Below, one piece after another: positions 19,041 to 28,505 of a stretch of DNA of 64,000 nt. The DNA is from Bartonella harrusi (GTDB lineage: Bacteria > Pseudomonadota > Alphaproteobacteria > Rhizobiales > Rhizobiaceae), in NCBI RefSeq assembly GCF_024297065.1, contig NZ_CP101114.1:1702501-1766500 (forward strand), written 5' to 3'. Each line of letters opens with the position of its first letter. Position 1 is the stretch's first letter. The notes under the pieces were generated by a model. It did not search any database, had not been told where the DNA came from, and saw only the letters and a program-made list of their open reading frames with translations. The translations under genes and the position numbers were made by a program.

Positions 19041-19484
19041 TTAAAAATGATTGCGCATTTTTCTTTTTTCACCCTCTTTTTCACTGAGAAAACAATCACG
19101 TAAGAGAAAATAATTTCCATCTCCAGGGCGCACCATTTTTATACATTGTTTTTTTGTAGCATCCGAGAGTTCATCCCACATTTCACGAATAGCAAAATAA
19201 GCCTGACTTTCCGAATTAAGACAACGTTGATAGACTTCTCTTTTCATATCGGGCATCACTGAAGCAGAAATTTCCTTACAATAGACGCGCAGATCAAAGA
19301 CTGGAATCGTTAATTCCACGGGAGCGTGTTGGGCACTTTGTTTTTGAGAAGAAAAATAACCAATAACTTTGAAAGCACCAACACAAAACACCAAAAGACA
19401 AAAAAGCAATACGCTAACCAACATGACCTTGTAATATAATTTTTTGAAATAAGCATTTTGCCGTGCACGGATTCTTTTTTCCAT
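19041..19484 (-). CDS. Membrane-anchored periplasmic protein, unknown function
   Basis: 147 residues from ATG 19484, chosen because AAAGGA lies about ten bases upstream; longer starts at 19505 or 19565 lack this. A basic N-terminus is followed by one transmembrane helix (about 19-42) and a ~100-residue outer domain. The outer domain has a regular cysteine pattern: RVYCKEIS, YQRCLNSES, KQCIKMV, GDGNYFLLRDCF. This C-x-sy-C-E-A-W-C-sy-C pattern occurs in small uncharacterised alphaproteobacterial proteins. Two disulfides in the periplasm are plausible. Function unknown. Confidence 0.7.
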   Translation of the reverse strand: MEKRIRARQNAYFKKLYYKVMLVSVLLFCLLVFCVGAFKVIGYFSSQKQSAQHAPVELTIPVFDLRVYCKEISASVMPDMKREVYQRCLNSESQAYFAIREMWDELSDATKKQCIKMVRPGDGNYFLLRDCFLSEKEGEKRKMRNHF

Positions 19485-19565
19485 AAAGAGCGTATCCTTT
19501 AACATCCCAAGATAAACTTGACAGCAAAAAATGAAAGAAGCATCAATGCACAAAACGCATATCAT

Positions 19566-20669
19566 AGTGAAAAACGATCACTCTTCTTATCAAAGAACAC
19601 CTTTTTCTCTATGCTGTATTTTTCTGGATCATGTTTCTCTGCGCTGTCGATATTTTATTCCCTTTGTTGTTTAAAATTCCTGTTGAAAACTTTTCCCCAC
19701 ACTGTGATAAAAGGAAAGAGAGAGCCTACCATAGGCTTTCTTGAAGAAATTCATAAACTTGCAGAAAGTCCTATCAAAGGAATAGAGTTCATTTTCGATG
19801 AGGATAAAGACGCGCTTTGCCATAAACACACGTATTTTTTGCGACCAAAAGTATGTTCTGTGGTGCAGAAAAAACTTTCGTCATCATTGCCTTCTCATTA
19901 TGAACCGCATCACAACCACATCATAAGTATAACCAACAAGCACCACGAAAACGTCCCTCCTCCTTTTTGCGATAAAGTATCTATATCCCATTTGCCTTAA
20001 CATTTGCTTTAAATGCTGAAGATTCCACGTTTTCCAACTTTTTTATCAAACTTCTCGCTAACGATCCCTTCAACCCTTCACAGGCTCAACCCATAAGCTC
20101 TCCTATGAAGATTTCACTCAAATTGATATTTTTACACTGAAGTGATGCAAAAGAAAACAGCAACGAGATTGAACGTCTTTCTATCGGTATTTTATATGGA
20201 GAATGGTCCAGACAATATCATCCTTAACAAGGTTTTTTTAAAACCGACCGAATAAAAAGAGATACCCATTGACCAATACAAGGGCATAGTCTCCTCCTTA
20301 CGAAAGGATTCTGTCCCCACATTGTGATCAATTCCCATATTTTCTCTCATCCTAGCAAAACGACACAAGCGTTCTTCTTATGGGTTAAAGAGCAATTTCT
20401 CATCTGTAGACTCATTTTTCAAATTGGACCAAACCTCTTGGATGCCTATTTTTCGCTTTTCCCACTTTTCTTTTTGTGCATCCCACGTTTTTTTATCTCA
20501 TTGCAAAATAATAGGCACTCCTTTTCTGACAATGGAACGTTCCCTTAGCACGCACCCTCTCCCTACACACTCACACAATTTTATGACAAGAATCCATTGA
20601 TGAAGAAGCCCCATAAAAACCTTCTGATTGTTTTCACAAATGCAGACTTTCTTATAAAACTTTCCGTAT
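19566..20669. other. Low-information region, probably decayed sequence
   Basis: About 1.1 kb with several short open frames (for example 19518-20000 plus strand) but none with a recognisable domain or good start. It separates the chromosomal genes from the virion cluster. No structured repeat was seen. Confidence 0.4.
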
Positions 20670-20850
20670 TCTTTAACGCTTGATAAAATTCTTTAATAGA
20701 CCATCACCACGCGCGATAAGAGTGTACACAACGAAATCAGGACGAAGAAAGACTTGCCAATCAACAGAGAGATTAAAACCAGAAATTTTACCAGCAGATA
20801 AACGGGTACCATTATTAATATCAAGGTTTTTACCGCTTATTTTGCAAGAT
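20670..20850 (-). pseudogene. Unrecognised gene remnant beside the virion cluster
   Basis: On the minus strand one frame reads GKNLDINNGTRLSAGKISG, then FNLSVDWQVFLRPDFVVYT, protein-like composition with a stop just upstream and no start. It may be the C-terminus of a lost gene; no family is recognised. Confidence 0.35.
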
Positions 20851-20889
20851 CACCCCCCTGTTTCACGCTCTATTACAGCTTTGATTGCT

Positions 20890-21183
20890 TTATGGAGCCT
20901 TTTGTTCCCCCTCCTTAAGATGTTTTATGCTCTCTTTCAATTGCTGTTCTAAAGCACCCAATTGATGTTTCAAAACATCTAATTGCTGTTCCAAAACATC
21001 CACCTGCTGTATCAATTGCGTGATATTTTTGTTGAGTTTTTTGTCAAGAGACTCGATATCTTGGTCGTTTTTTTTCAGCAATGCATTGAGAGGGGCATGT
21101 CCCATTCGTCCACTTGCATAAAGCACCACGCGAATCTGTTCCGGCGCATCAATATCAGCGATAGAAAAGGGAAAAAGTGCCAT
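20890..21183 (-). CDS. Small coiled-coil phage-type protein
   Basis: 97 residues. After a short N-terminal part (IADIDAPEQIRVVLYASGR) residues ~42-90 form a heptad coiled coil with repeating LEQQL units, ending in KHLKEGEQKAP. It is the last gene of the minus-strand virion cluster, ~210 bp after the tail protein gene. Such small coiled-coil proteins are often tail-associated, but nothing identifies its role. Confidence 0.6.
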   Translation of the reverse strand: MALFPFSIADIDAPEQIRVVLYASGRMGHAPLNALLKKNDQDIESLDKKLNKNITQLIQQVDVLEQQLDVLKHQLGALEQQLKESIKHLKEGEQKAP

Positions 21184-21393
21184 ACTACGACCTCATTCAT
21201 AGGAGTTACAGAAGAAAGAGCGCATAATATCAACGATTTGACCTTTTTACACCAGCGCGCTTTTTAGAGGCATACATTGCTTATATGTTGAAAAATATCA
21301 AAAACACCAGCCAACAGCATCCTTTACTTCAACGATACTTGTTCTTCAACGATGTTTGAAGCAATTTTTCAGCGATGCCAAAAGAGTCCGTTT

Positions 21394-22176
21394 TCACGTT
21401 TTAATAGTATAAACAACTTCAAAATCAGGAAACATTTCTAAATAATCGTCCTTTGATATGAGAGGCAAGACAGACGGGTCAGCATATGGATTTGGAACAC
21501 ATAAATTACGAAAACAAGGTACCTTGAATGTTTCTGAATTTTCTGTATTTCCCCAATATGTACCAATTGCTTTGAAGAGATCTGGATATTCCTCTTGTAA
21601 ATATTCTTTACCATCACAGACAAGCCAACCTTCGGGAATATTTTTCATAGCAAAAAGGGTGATAAAACCAGGCTGTAAAATTTGAGGAATGGGTGGAGTT
21701 TCAGGAAGGTTTACGGTGGGATTTGTTAAAAACCAACCATCGGCATTTTTTCCAGCAATGTCACAGGTATAGACCAATTCATAAAGGCCGCCCCTTTGAA
21801 TTTCCCCTCCCCTTAGTGGTGCTATCCCCTCTGTTGTTATTTTATAAACGGGTCTTGTGGGTAATTTGTTTAACGCGATATTTGTTATACCTTTATTCAC
21901 CCCTTGTGCTTTAAAGCGCACAACGATACCATTGACATAAGATTCGAAAGGCGATTTGGTTACTAAACAAATAGCAGTTCTGTTTGTGTGTTCATCGACA
22001 GTAAACTCTGTTTCAATTCCGCCTCCATTATCGAATAAATATTCTTTGATGCGTTGCATCATAACGCGCGCACTATCATTGACGGAACTTGGTAGTTGTC
22101 CTTCTGCCCAGTTTATATTGTCATCGGCATAGGCATTTTCGAATGCTTTAAGCGACCAATCATAAATTGAACTCAT
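21394..22176 (-). CDS. Tail fibre-type protein with collar-like C-terminal domain
   Basis: 260 residues. The N-terminus (SLKAFENAYADDNINWAEGQ, DSARVMMQRIKEYL) is a virion-attachment-like region found in tail proteins. The C-terminal ~80 residues carry the phage tail collar signature: a Gly/Pro-rich start, MKNIPEGWLVCDG, YPDLFKAIGTYWG and FKVPCFRNL. Its ATG overlaps the stop of the upstream S74-type gene by 4 bp, so translation is probably coupled. Expected location is the distal tail of a short-tailed particle; receptor specificity cannot be inferred. Confidence 0.8.
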   Translation of the reverse strand: MSSIYDWSLKAFENAYADDNINWAEGQLPSSVNDSARVMMQRIKEYLFDNGGGIETEFTVDEHTNRTAICLVTKSPFESYVNGIVVRFKAQGVNKGITNIALNKLPTRPVYKITTEGIAPLRGGEIQRGGLYELVYTCDIAGKNADGWFLTNPTVNLPETPPIPQILQPGFITLFAMKNIPEGWLVCDGKEYLQEEYPDLFKAIGTYWGNTENSETFKVPCFRNLCVPNPYADPSVLPLISKDDYLEMFPDFEVVYTIKT

Positions 22177-23297
22177 AGCACATATCCTTTTTGCAAAAAG
22201 CGCAGACGGGCAAAAAGAGCGGAAAAGAAAGCGGCTATTTTCTTTTTAAATGGTGTTATTTTTTCCATTTGAAAGCCAAGTTTATCATAATCGACATGCA
22301 AGAGTTTTGTCTTGGCGTTGATAAAAACAGCAGCGGGGTTTAAACGCAAGACATCTTGGGCAAGAACACCGCGATAGCGTTGTAGATCTCCCTTATAATT
22401 AAAGAGATAAAGTGGATAGCCATTTTTTTCACCAACAGGGATGATATTTTCTTTCGCTCTCACATCACAAAGGCCTAAAATTCCCCCCACAAGTCCTAGT
22501 ACTTGCTGTGCATCACGCAATGGATCTTTTGTAACAGAAGGCATTGTTGTGGATTTTCCTGATTTTGTTCCGTAATTTCCAGCGGCTTGGGTTCCCACGC
22601 GGAGCAATTGTTCTAATCGGTTCCATCCTTGATTATCTTGTTCGATCCATTTTTGACGTTCAGCATCCAAAGCATTTTGACGGTTGAGATCTTGAATCAT
22701 CCCGCCCTTCAATACATTGGCTTGTGCATTGCTTTGCCCTTGATAATAGTTATTAGCGGCATTAACCTGATCGCGCAATGAATGATCAATCATCTGATTA
22801 GCATTCATCATATTATTGATATCTTGATTATATTGTTGCGCAGTAGCGCTTGTCGCCAATGCACCAAGTTCATCGGCGAGCACACCCGTATGCGCACCAG
22901 AGCCGTAGCGTCCGGCGCCCGACATAGACTGATTAATGGCATCAGAAGTTTTACGCAAAGCATTTTGCAATGCAGCATTAAATTTACTATTGCCTCCAAT
23001 CCAGTCTCCCTTTGCCATATTGAGGAGGTTTGTAGCACTTTGTGTTGGTCCATTAAACCACTGTGTTAATGCTGGATTGTTATATTGACGCGCAGCATTT
23101 TCCAAACCGGTCAGGGCATTTTTTGTCATATCGCTAAGACCAGCAACACGTTCTCCCTGATAAACGTTCCCACCCTGTCCTTTATTATAAAGATCTAGGG
23201 CTTGCGCACTGGCTTTTTTAAAGATATCGGCTGCCCACGCGGGTGGTGCATTTGTTTGTGTTGTTGTTTGCACTTGAGGTGTTGTTTTTTTTCTCAT
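22173..23297 (-). CDS. Virion protein with S74-type intramolecular chaperone domain
   Basis: 374 residues. An Ala/Gln/Asn-rich N-terminal part (about 1-270) is followed by CDVRAKENIIPV at ~277-288, the hallmark start of the S74 (endosialidase-type) chaperone domain. That domain trimerises tail spikes and then self-cleaves. YRGVLAQDVLRLNP fits the same domain. The S74 region looks short and runs into a hydrophobic basic tail (AAFFSALFARLRF). The gene overlaps both neighbours by 4 bp, indicating a translationally coupled tail operon. It could also be an injected internal protein, given its composition. Confidence 0.75.
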   Translation of the reverse strand: MRKKTTPQVQTTTQTNAPPAWAADIFKKASAQALDLYNKGQGGNVYQGERVAGLSDMTKNALTGLENAARQYNNPALTQWFNGPTQSATNLLNMAKGDWIGGNSKFNAALQNALRKTSDAINQSMSGAGRYGSGAHTGVLADELGALATSATAQQYNQDINNMMNANQMIDHSLRDQVNAANNYYQGQSNAQANVLKGGMIQDLNRQNALDAERQKWIEQDNQGWNRLEQLLRVGTQAAGNYGTKSGKSTTMPSVTKDPLRDAQQVLGLVGGILGLCDVRAKENIIPVGEKNGYPLYLFNYKGDLQRYRGVLAQDVLRLNPAAVFINAKTKLLHVDYDKLGFQMEKITPFKKKIAAFFSALFARLRFLQKGYVL

Positions 23298-23752
23298 GGG
23301 ACGAGAACCTTTCTATAATGAATAAGATCACGAGAATATCCGTAACGAGCAAGCATTTTAGCCCACCCAGATCTTCCCAAAATATGCATTTCCTTCGCAT
23401 GAATTGACTGTGCCCATTGTTCAACTTTTTCAATCAATGGGACCAATTTTGTTCCTCCCTCTCCAGCAAGATCTGAGAGGACAACGCGTTTTTCCCCCTT
23501 AAGGGTTATTTCAACTTTGGTAATTGCAAAAGCACTAAACTGCGTTTTATTTTTTAAGATCAGCCATAATTGTGCTTGCCCTTTCGCCAGTTCGTGCGCA
23601 ATTGTTTGCAAACAAACATCATCGGGAAAGCGTTTGGCATATTTTTTCAAAGCCGTATTCAGAACCTCTTGGTAGGGTGCTATTTTTTCCCATGACCATT
23701 GATCTGTCAGATGGACAGAATAAAGATTTTGGCTTTCCTGTTGCCGTGTCAT
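23294..23752 (-). CDS. Phage-type GNAT-like protein
   Basis: 152 residues from ATG 23752, with AAGGTGGG upstream; a GTG at 23770 is an in-frame alternative. Features of the GNAT-like fold seen in short-tailed phage structural clusters are visible: AQLWLILKNK, then a central beta stretch, LAGEGGTKLVPL, VEQWAQSIHAKEMHILGR and GWAKMLARYGYSRD. Homologues sit between tail genes in P22/N4-like gene orders, with no demonstrated acyltransferase activity known to me. The 4-bp overlap with the next gene supports co-translation. Confidence 0.65.
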   Translation of the reverse strand: MTRQQESQNLYSVHLTDQWSWEKIAPYQEVLNTALKKYAKRFPDDVCLQTIAHELAKGQAQLWLILKNKTQFSAFAITKVEITLKGEKRVVLSDLAGEGGTKLVPLIEKVEQWAQSIHAKEMHILGRSGWAKMLARYGYSRDLIHYRKVLVP

Positions 23753-23988
23753 GATTTTGAATTTTCCCACCTTTTTTAAAACAGAGCCCCCTGCCCCTTA
23801 ATGAAGCAGGTAAACCTGCTGTTTTTATAAAACCACCTTAACGTGTTCTCAAAAGAAGCACACCACCGCCCCCTTCCATTAAAAAAGCCCGTACCCGCAT
23901 GCTCTTTTCAAGTCCCCGTGCCCTAACCAAACGCTCCTTCTCCAGGAGCCCCTACGCTCTACAACACGGCTCCCTATTCAAATGCCCA
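23753..23988. other. Intergenic segment within the virion cluster
   Basis: About 235 bp between the GNAT-like gene and the 33-bp repeats. No gene or clear hairpin was recognised; it is more C-rich than the genes. Confidence 0.4.
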
Positions 23989-24120
23989 CGCTCTATCGCA
24001 TACTTTTCTGTTTAAGCGCCATACTCTATCGCATGCTCCTTTATTTAAGTGGCATGCTCTATCGCATGCTCTTTATTTAAGCGGCATGCTCTATCGCATG
24101 CCGGCAGCCTTCAATTCCAC
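23989..24120. repeat. 33-bp tandem repeat containing the tail-hub gene stop codon
   Basis: The core CTCTATCGCA recurs at 23991, 24024, 24057 and 24089, with GCATGC and TTTAAG between. The last copy covers the final codons (Gly-Met-Arg-stop) of the tail hub gene, so the repeats are degenerate duplications of that gene's extreme 3' end. Confidence 0.8.
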
Positions 24121-25566
24121 ATCAAATCCCGTGACATGCGTCCAATTCACGCCTTCAGGAATACGCAATTTAAAGCGATAAAAACGCGCCCTTGCCCGAG
24201 AATGAATTTGCCCTGTATTATAAGAAGGCTTTTTTTCCGGCAACCAAACAGTTTCTTCCTCAAGGGATTGCCGCAAACGCATTCCCACCGATAAAGTGAA
24301 CTCTCCACTATTGACTTGAGGCATAATATTTTTCACCCGTGTGATCATACCATTTGTTTGCCCCATCTCCTGTGATGTCACCACACAAGCCATAGGCTTA
24401 CCAGAAAAGGAACCAAGTCTTCCCTGATGATCAAAGGCACCAAGAATAGGTGCTTCATTTCTCCAAGCTTTACTGTCGAGAGAAAAGGAGAGATCATCAA
24501 TATTTTTTGAAATGCGATCAAGAGCCTCGAGCGTTGTCCCAGCCAAGAAAATGGGCAAAACCATTTTGAGATCTACAGTTGCTTTGGTCCATTTTTGCAA
24601 CCCCCAATCATAAATGAGTAAGATATGTTTTTGCACAGTATCATCGGTATTGATCATCCAATAAACGCGATTATACACCCCATCGATAGCGGCAGAAAGC
24701 GTGTAGAGATTATTACTATTCGATTTTGCTGTCATCGTTCTATCTACTTTTTCAAAGCCGATAGGTATAATCTGTCCCTCATTGGTCATCTGATAAAATC
24801 CGCCCTCATCAGCAAAGAAGGCAAGATCCCCTCGACAAACGATAGATTCGGCATTTTTTGCACCCCGTTTATCGTGTATTTTTTGGAAACTGAAGATAAT
24901 CTTAGAGCCTGGGATAAAAGATCCGGCATAGATAGCGGAGCGCATAAAGATGATTGGATTTGTTGTTTCGGTAGCTCCTTGCACAAAACCGCCATCAGGA
25001 AAGTCTTGATAATCGCAGCTTTTTTTTCCGACGGTCCAAAATTCAGCATCATTCAACCCCGACCAATGAACGCGTCTTGGATGCTCTGTTAATTTCATCA
25101 GACAGACGAAATCCCCCCACACCCGCACGATACCTGCTTGCGGAGGATTCCCGCCCAAATTTCTAAATTTTTTGTCACGATTAAGATCGATCACTTGTGG
25201 TTTATCATTGGCATTAACAGCAATAACATAATCACCAAACAAAGCGAACGACCATGGAGCATCAATATTGGCAAAATAGGGCCTTTCCTTTCGGCTAATA
25301 TCTTTCCACCGCATTGTTGTATTATCGAGAAGGTAGATTTTTTGTGGTGTCCCAACAATAATAGACACCCCATTTTTTGTTTTAACAGCAAGAGCGCCTA
25401 AAATACGATCAGGACAAGGTTCTGAAAGAGGTGTAAAGCTTGGCATAGGGATATAGGACCCATCGGCCGGCAACACATTAATAAGTTCATCAGTAAAGAT
25501 GCCATTGATGTCAGCGACATCAGGTCGATAATCCGCGATTGGGAAAAAAGCCATTGAGACCCCCAT
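24091..25566 (-). CDS. P22 gp10-like tail hub / DNA stabilisation protein
   Basis: 491 residues. The beta-rich sequence with regularly spaced blades (ILGALAVKTKNGVSIIVGTP, WSFALFGDYVIAVN, GDLAFFADEGGFYQMT, LLIYDWGLQKWT) and a C-terminal region FYRFKLRIPEGVNWTHVTGF are characteristic of packaged-DNA stabilisation proteins closing the portal of short-tailed phages. Its position after the head-tail adaptor supports this. The start is 25566 or, four codons later, 25554, which has GGGGG just before it. The gene's 3' end is the seed of a 33-bp repeat. Confidence 0.7.
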   Translation of the reverse strand: MGVSMAFFPIADYRPDVADINGIFTDELINVLPADGSYIPMPSFTPLSEPCPDRILGALAVKTKNGVSIIVGTPQKIYLLDNTTMRWKDISRKERPYFANIDAPWSFALFGDYVIAVNANDKPQVIDLNRDKKFRNLGGNPPQAGIVRVWGDFVCLMKLTEHPRRVHWSGLNDAEFWTVGKKSCDYQDFPDGGFVQGATETTNPIIFMRSAIYAGSFIPGSKIIFSFQKIHDKRGAKNAESIVCRGDLAFFADEGGFYQMTNEGQIIPIGFEKVDRTMTAKSNSNNLYTLSAAIDGVYNRVYWMINTDDTVQKHILLIYDWGLQKWTKATVDLKMVLPIFLAGTTLEALDRISKNIDDLSFSLDSKAWRNEAPILGAFDHQGRLGSFSGKPMACVVTSQEMGQTNGMITRVKNIMPQVNSGEFTLSVGMRLRQSLEEETVWLPEKKPSYNTGQIHSRARARFYRFKLRIPEGVNWTHVTGFDVELKAAGMR

Positions 25567-25570
25567 GAAT

Positions 25571-26042
25571 AGAATATTTCCAGCCCCTTTGCGACGTGAT
25601 GTTTCAAATCACAAAGGCTGTTTTTTTTATCACCAAAAGAGCCAATTCACGAGGCTCTATCATAAAAGCATAACTCTTGAGAGAACAGCATAGAACTTTC
25701 CGCAAAGGAAATGCCCTCAACATCCCGCCATCAATACCCACAACCCTTCACCACCTACCGCCTCCTCAACACAAAGCAATGAAAAGCCTTTTAAAATTGC
25801 ATTGGGAGAATATTTCCACCCCCTTTGCGGCGTGATGTTTCAAATCACCAAGGCTGTTTTTTTTATCACCAAAAGAGCCAATTCACGAGGCTCTATCATA
25901 AAAGCATAACTCTTGAGAGAACAGCATAGAACTTTCCGCAAAGGAAATGCCCTCAACATCCCGCCATCAATACCCACAACCCTTCACCACCTACCGCCTC
26001 CTCAACACAAAGCAATGAAAAGCCTTTTAAAATTGCGTTGGC
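25571..26042. repeat. 236-bp direct tandem duplication (two copies plus start of a third)
   Basis: Copies start at 25571 and 25807, with the same 5' sequence at 26043 inside the adaptor gene; both offsets are exactly 236 bp. The shared start (AGAATATTTCCAGCCCC) is the 3' coding end of the adaptor gene. The array is thus a duplication of that 3' end and its flank, lying between two virion genes. Confidence 0.92.
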
Positions 26043-26725
26043 AGAATATTTCCAGCCCCTTTGCGACGTGATGTTTCAAAGCGCAAAGTTTGCAACTGTT
26101 CTTGATAGTCTCTAAAAGAGACAGCCGCATATTCAGGATCTTTAAGGATATTTTTATAGAGTTCATATTTTGCACGCGCTTTAATAAGATCAAAGGCATG
26201 GATAAACCAAGGATTTTCTTCACGCACCCCTTCATCGCCAAAACGGAAAGATGCGTAAACAAGCCGTATGGTTTCAATCTGTTTTGGTGTTGGAAAGAGT
26301 CCTATTTTTTGATTACGGCAGGTGTAAAAAAGAGGATTTCCCTGTGGAGGTTGTTCTCCATATTGTTGTTGCAATGCCTCAACGGATTTAAAAAGCAACG
26401 GCATTTGTGTTGCAGCATCTCTTCCCAAAAAGACAGCTTCTAAATCTGCTGTTTTTTCAATAAAAACGCCCTCTTCTTTCCCATACCACATTTTACTACT
26501 TTGTGTTTTAAAGGTTGCTTCTCTTTTTTCATTAAAAAAAAGCGGTTCACGTTCACACAAACGCAAAGCGTTCACAATAGAATCCTGAATTTGCGTAGAA
26601 TATTCAGCCGTTGTATCATCAATTTCATCTTGAATAAGAGCCACCATGTGAGAAAAAGTTTTAGAATGGCTCAAATATGTGTGATTAAGATCATTGGCAT
26701 CAGTGGATGGAATGGGCATAAGCAA
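26027..26725 (-). CDS. Head-tail adaptor protein (P22 gp4-like)
   Basis: 232 residues. The N-terminal helix MVALIQDEIDDTTAEYSTQI followed by QDSIVNALRLCEREPLFFNE matches the phage adaptor family that forms the first ring under the portal. The middle (VEALQQQYG, PLFYTCRNQKIGLFPTPKQ) and YASFRFGDEGVREENPW fit the same family. AAAGGA is optimally spaced from TTG 26725; ATG 26719 is the alternative. It lies directly after the capsid gene, as in P22-like gene orders. The 3' end is duplicated downstream in 236-bp units. Confidence 0.75.
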   Translation of the reverse strand: MLMPIPSTDANDLNHTYLSHSKTFSHMVALIQDEIDDTTAEYSTQIQDSIVNALRLCEREPLFFNEKREATFKTQSSKMWYGKEEGVFIEKTADLEAVFLGRDAATQMPLLFKSVEALQQQYGEQPPQGNPLFYTCRNQKIGLFPTPKQIETIRLVYASFRFGDEGVREENPWFIHAFDLIKARAKYELYKNILKDPEYAAVSFRDYQEQLQTLRFETSRRKGAGNILPTQF

Positions 26726-26838
26726 TTATAATCCTTTTATCATGTAGCCTTTTTAATATTATGCTTTTAATTTTCCCCCAACAAAAAGATGTTGGGGGAA
26801 AATTTTTACACACACGCAGCAACTTTAAGGCAACGTCT

Positions 26839-27957
26839 TTAAGCAGGTGTTCCATAGGTTGGGATAACGATAGTACCGAAATCCTGAATACCTTGCTTAC
26901 TTCCTGGCAAATTGTAGCAGGTTTTTTTCATCCCTATAATGGTTTTAGCGGCCACCCCGAACTCACGTTCATAGTCAAACAGCTCTTCGACCAATTTATA
27001 GCGTGTCTCCCCCCGGTCTTTCCCGAAAGCGATGACAGCACTTTGCGCTCCCAAGAGGACAGCACGGCGCACATTTGGCACAGCCTTGTTTGTCGTACCA
27101 GATTCCACACCTTCGGTGACATGTTCGGCTTCACGCAAGACGACACCGTTATACATGCCAAGCGATCCATCATAGAGTGGATTTTTAAGACGGCTTCCAC
27201 TATAGATTGCTTTGGTAATATCCAGCCATTGTCCGTCGTCTGTATTGGTCCGCAATTGGGTTACTTGCGTTGGGTGCAGATAAAGCACATAGACATTTTC
27301 CCCCTCAATACGTACGGGTCTAATTTTGGGATTTGCCAACTTAGCGCGTTCAACAGCTTTATCAATCAAACTGAGATCAAAAAAATCATCCTCTTTCAAA
27401 TCTTCATCTTTTGTTTTTCCATTAGGGCGTATAATGCGTTTATCGGTTGGTGCAGTTGGCGCATTAAATCCATAATGCACAGGTTTGAGTGTAATAGAGC
27501 GTCCCTCAAAGTTAAGAGTTTTTGCTGTATAACCACAGACCTGAATAAAGAACATCATACTCAAACGATCAGCATACCAATCGACCAAGCCATTTTTGGC
27601 TTCGGTACGCAAATCATGGAGAATGCGTTGCTGATCGATTGTTCCTTCATTTTTGACACGCACAGCATGAACGAGTTCATTAATCGCCAAACGGTCATTG
27701 AGAAATTGGAGGGCTTCTTCATTGCCTTCAAGAGCCTGTCCTTCACTCACTCCATCTCCAAGTAACTGTACGCGCAAACCAAAGCTAATAGCATCTCCAC
27801 TTGCTTTGGTTGTTTCATCTTTTAATTGAACGATACTATTGGAATCATTGCCAATCAATGGTGCAATAGGAATTGCTTTTGAAACTTCCTGGTTCAATAG
27901 TTTAGACCATGTACGCACTGCCATTGGGTCATTAATTCCGATATAAGTTACGGTCAT
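26839..27957 (-). CDS. Major capsid protein, N4 gp56-like
   Basis: 372 residues from ATG 27957, chosen for its AGAGGAT ribosome-binding site and because a terminator hairpin lies inside the longer reading frame (to 27999). The start MTVTYIGINDPMAVRTWSKL, the E-loop-like region (SGDAISFGLRVQLLGDGVSE) and FEGRSITLKPVHYGF agree with N4-type HK97-fold coat proteins. The stretches YVLYLHPTQVTQLRT and VRRAVLLGAQSAVIAFGKD point the same way. It would form the shell of the particle. A likely separate transcript is suggested by the upstream terminator. Confidence 0.85.
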   Translation of the reverse strand: MTVTYIGINDPMAVRTWSKLLNQEVSKAIPIAPLIGNDSNSIVQLKDETTKASGDAISFGLRVQLLGDGVSEGQALEGNEEALQFLNDRLAINELVHAVRVKNEGTIDQQRILHDLRTEAKNGLVDWYADRLSMMFFIQVCGYTAKTLNFEGRSITLKPVHYGFNAPTAPTDKRIIRPNGKTKDEDLKEDDFFDLSLIDKAVERAKLANPKIRPVRIEGENVYVLYLHPTQVTQLRTNTDDGQWLDITKAIYSGSRLKNPLYDGSLGMYNGVVLREAEHVTEGVESGTTNKAVPNVRRAVLLGAQSAVIAFGKDRGETRYKLVEELFDYEREFGVAAKTIIGMKKTCYNLPGSKQGIQDFGTIVIPTYGTPA

Positions 27958-27981
27958 TTTATCCTCTAAAAGTTTGTTGAC

Positions 27982-28008
27982 ATAAAAAAAGCCGGGCATT
28001 TACCGGCT
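27982..28008 (-). terminator. Intrinsic terminator upstream of the capsid gene
   Basis: On the minus strand AGCCGG, a 7-base loop and CCGGCT are followed by a run of seven T. Stem arms are 28003-28008 and 27990-27995. It would end transcripts from the scaffold gene and partly insulate the capsid gene. Confidence 0.75.
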
Positions 28009-28505
28009 ATTGAAATTCCACATTTCTGATTTTCAGAGGGTGGATTTTTTGTTGCATATTTTGTGTGCTATTTGTTGAAAGTCTACTTCTCCCCCTTTGC
28101 GAGATCTTCTCCACGCGCTGTTGCATTCAGAAAAAATCTCCGCCTCATCCCGTTTGTGTTTTTTCACCGCTATCGGCATCAAGAGTTCCCATTCTTATCC
28201 AGGTTCTCTTCACAACGACCACTTTAGAGCTCCCCCTCCTCCGAGTAAAAAAAAGCAAAAAAGGTTTAAAAAGTAACACTTCTCTTTTTTCGTATAGAAG
28301 GATAGCCCCATTCGTTTTATGATTGATTTTACATGATGCTCTTTTTAAATACCGCGCCCTTACTTCATAACGAACGCTTGTCCCTTTGAGAGATTTTCTC
28401 CATGCCTTTGCGCATTCACGCTTCCCCTCATTGCATTTGACCTTTTTTACAAACATCTGCTTCAAGAGCCCTCATTTCATCTAAGCATCCTCTTCCCATT
28501 CTGTT
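28009..28505. other. Intergenic between scaffold and capsid genes
   Basis: About 500 bp. A minus-strand frame at 28145-28465 exists but has basic, low-quality composition and no ribosome-binding site, so it is not called. No repeat was found; possible site of a lost small gene. Confidence 0.4.
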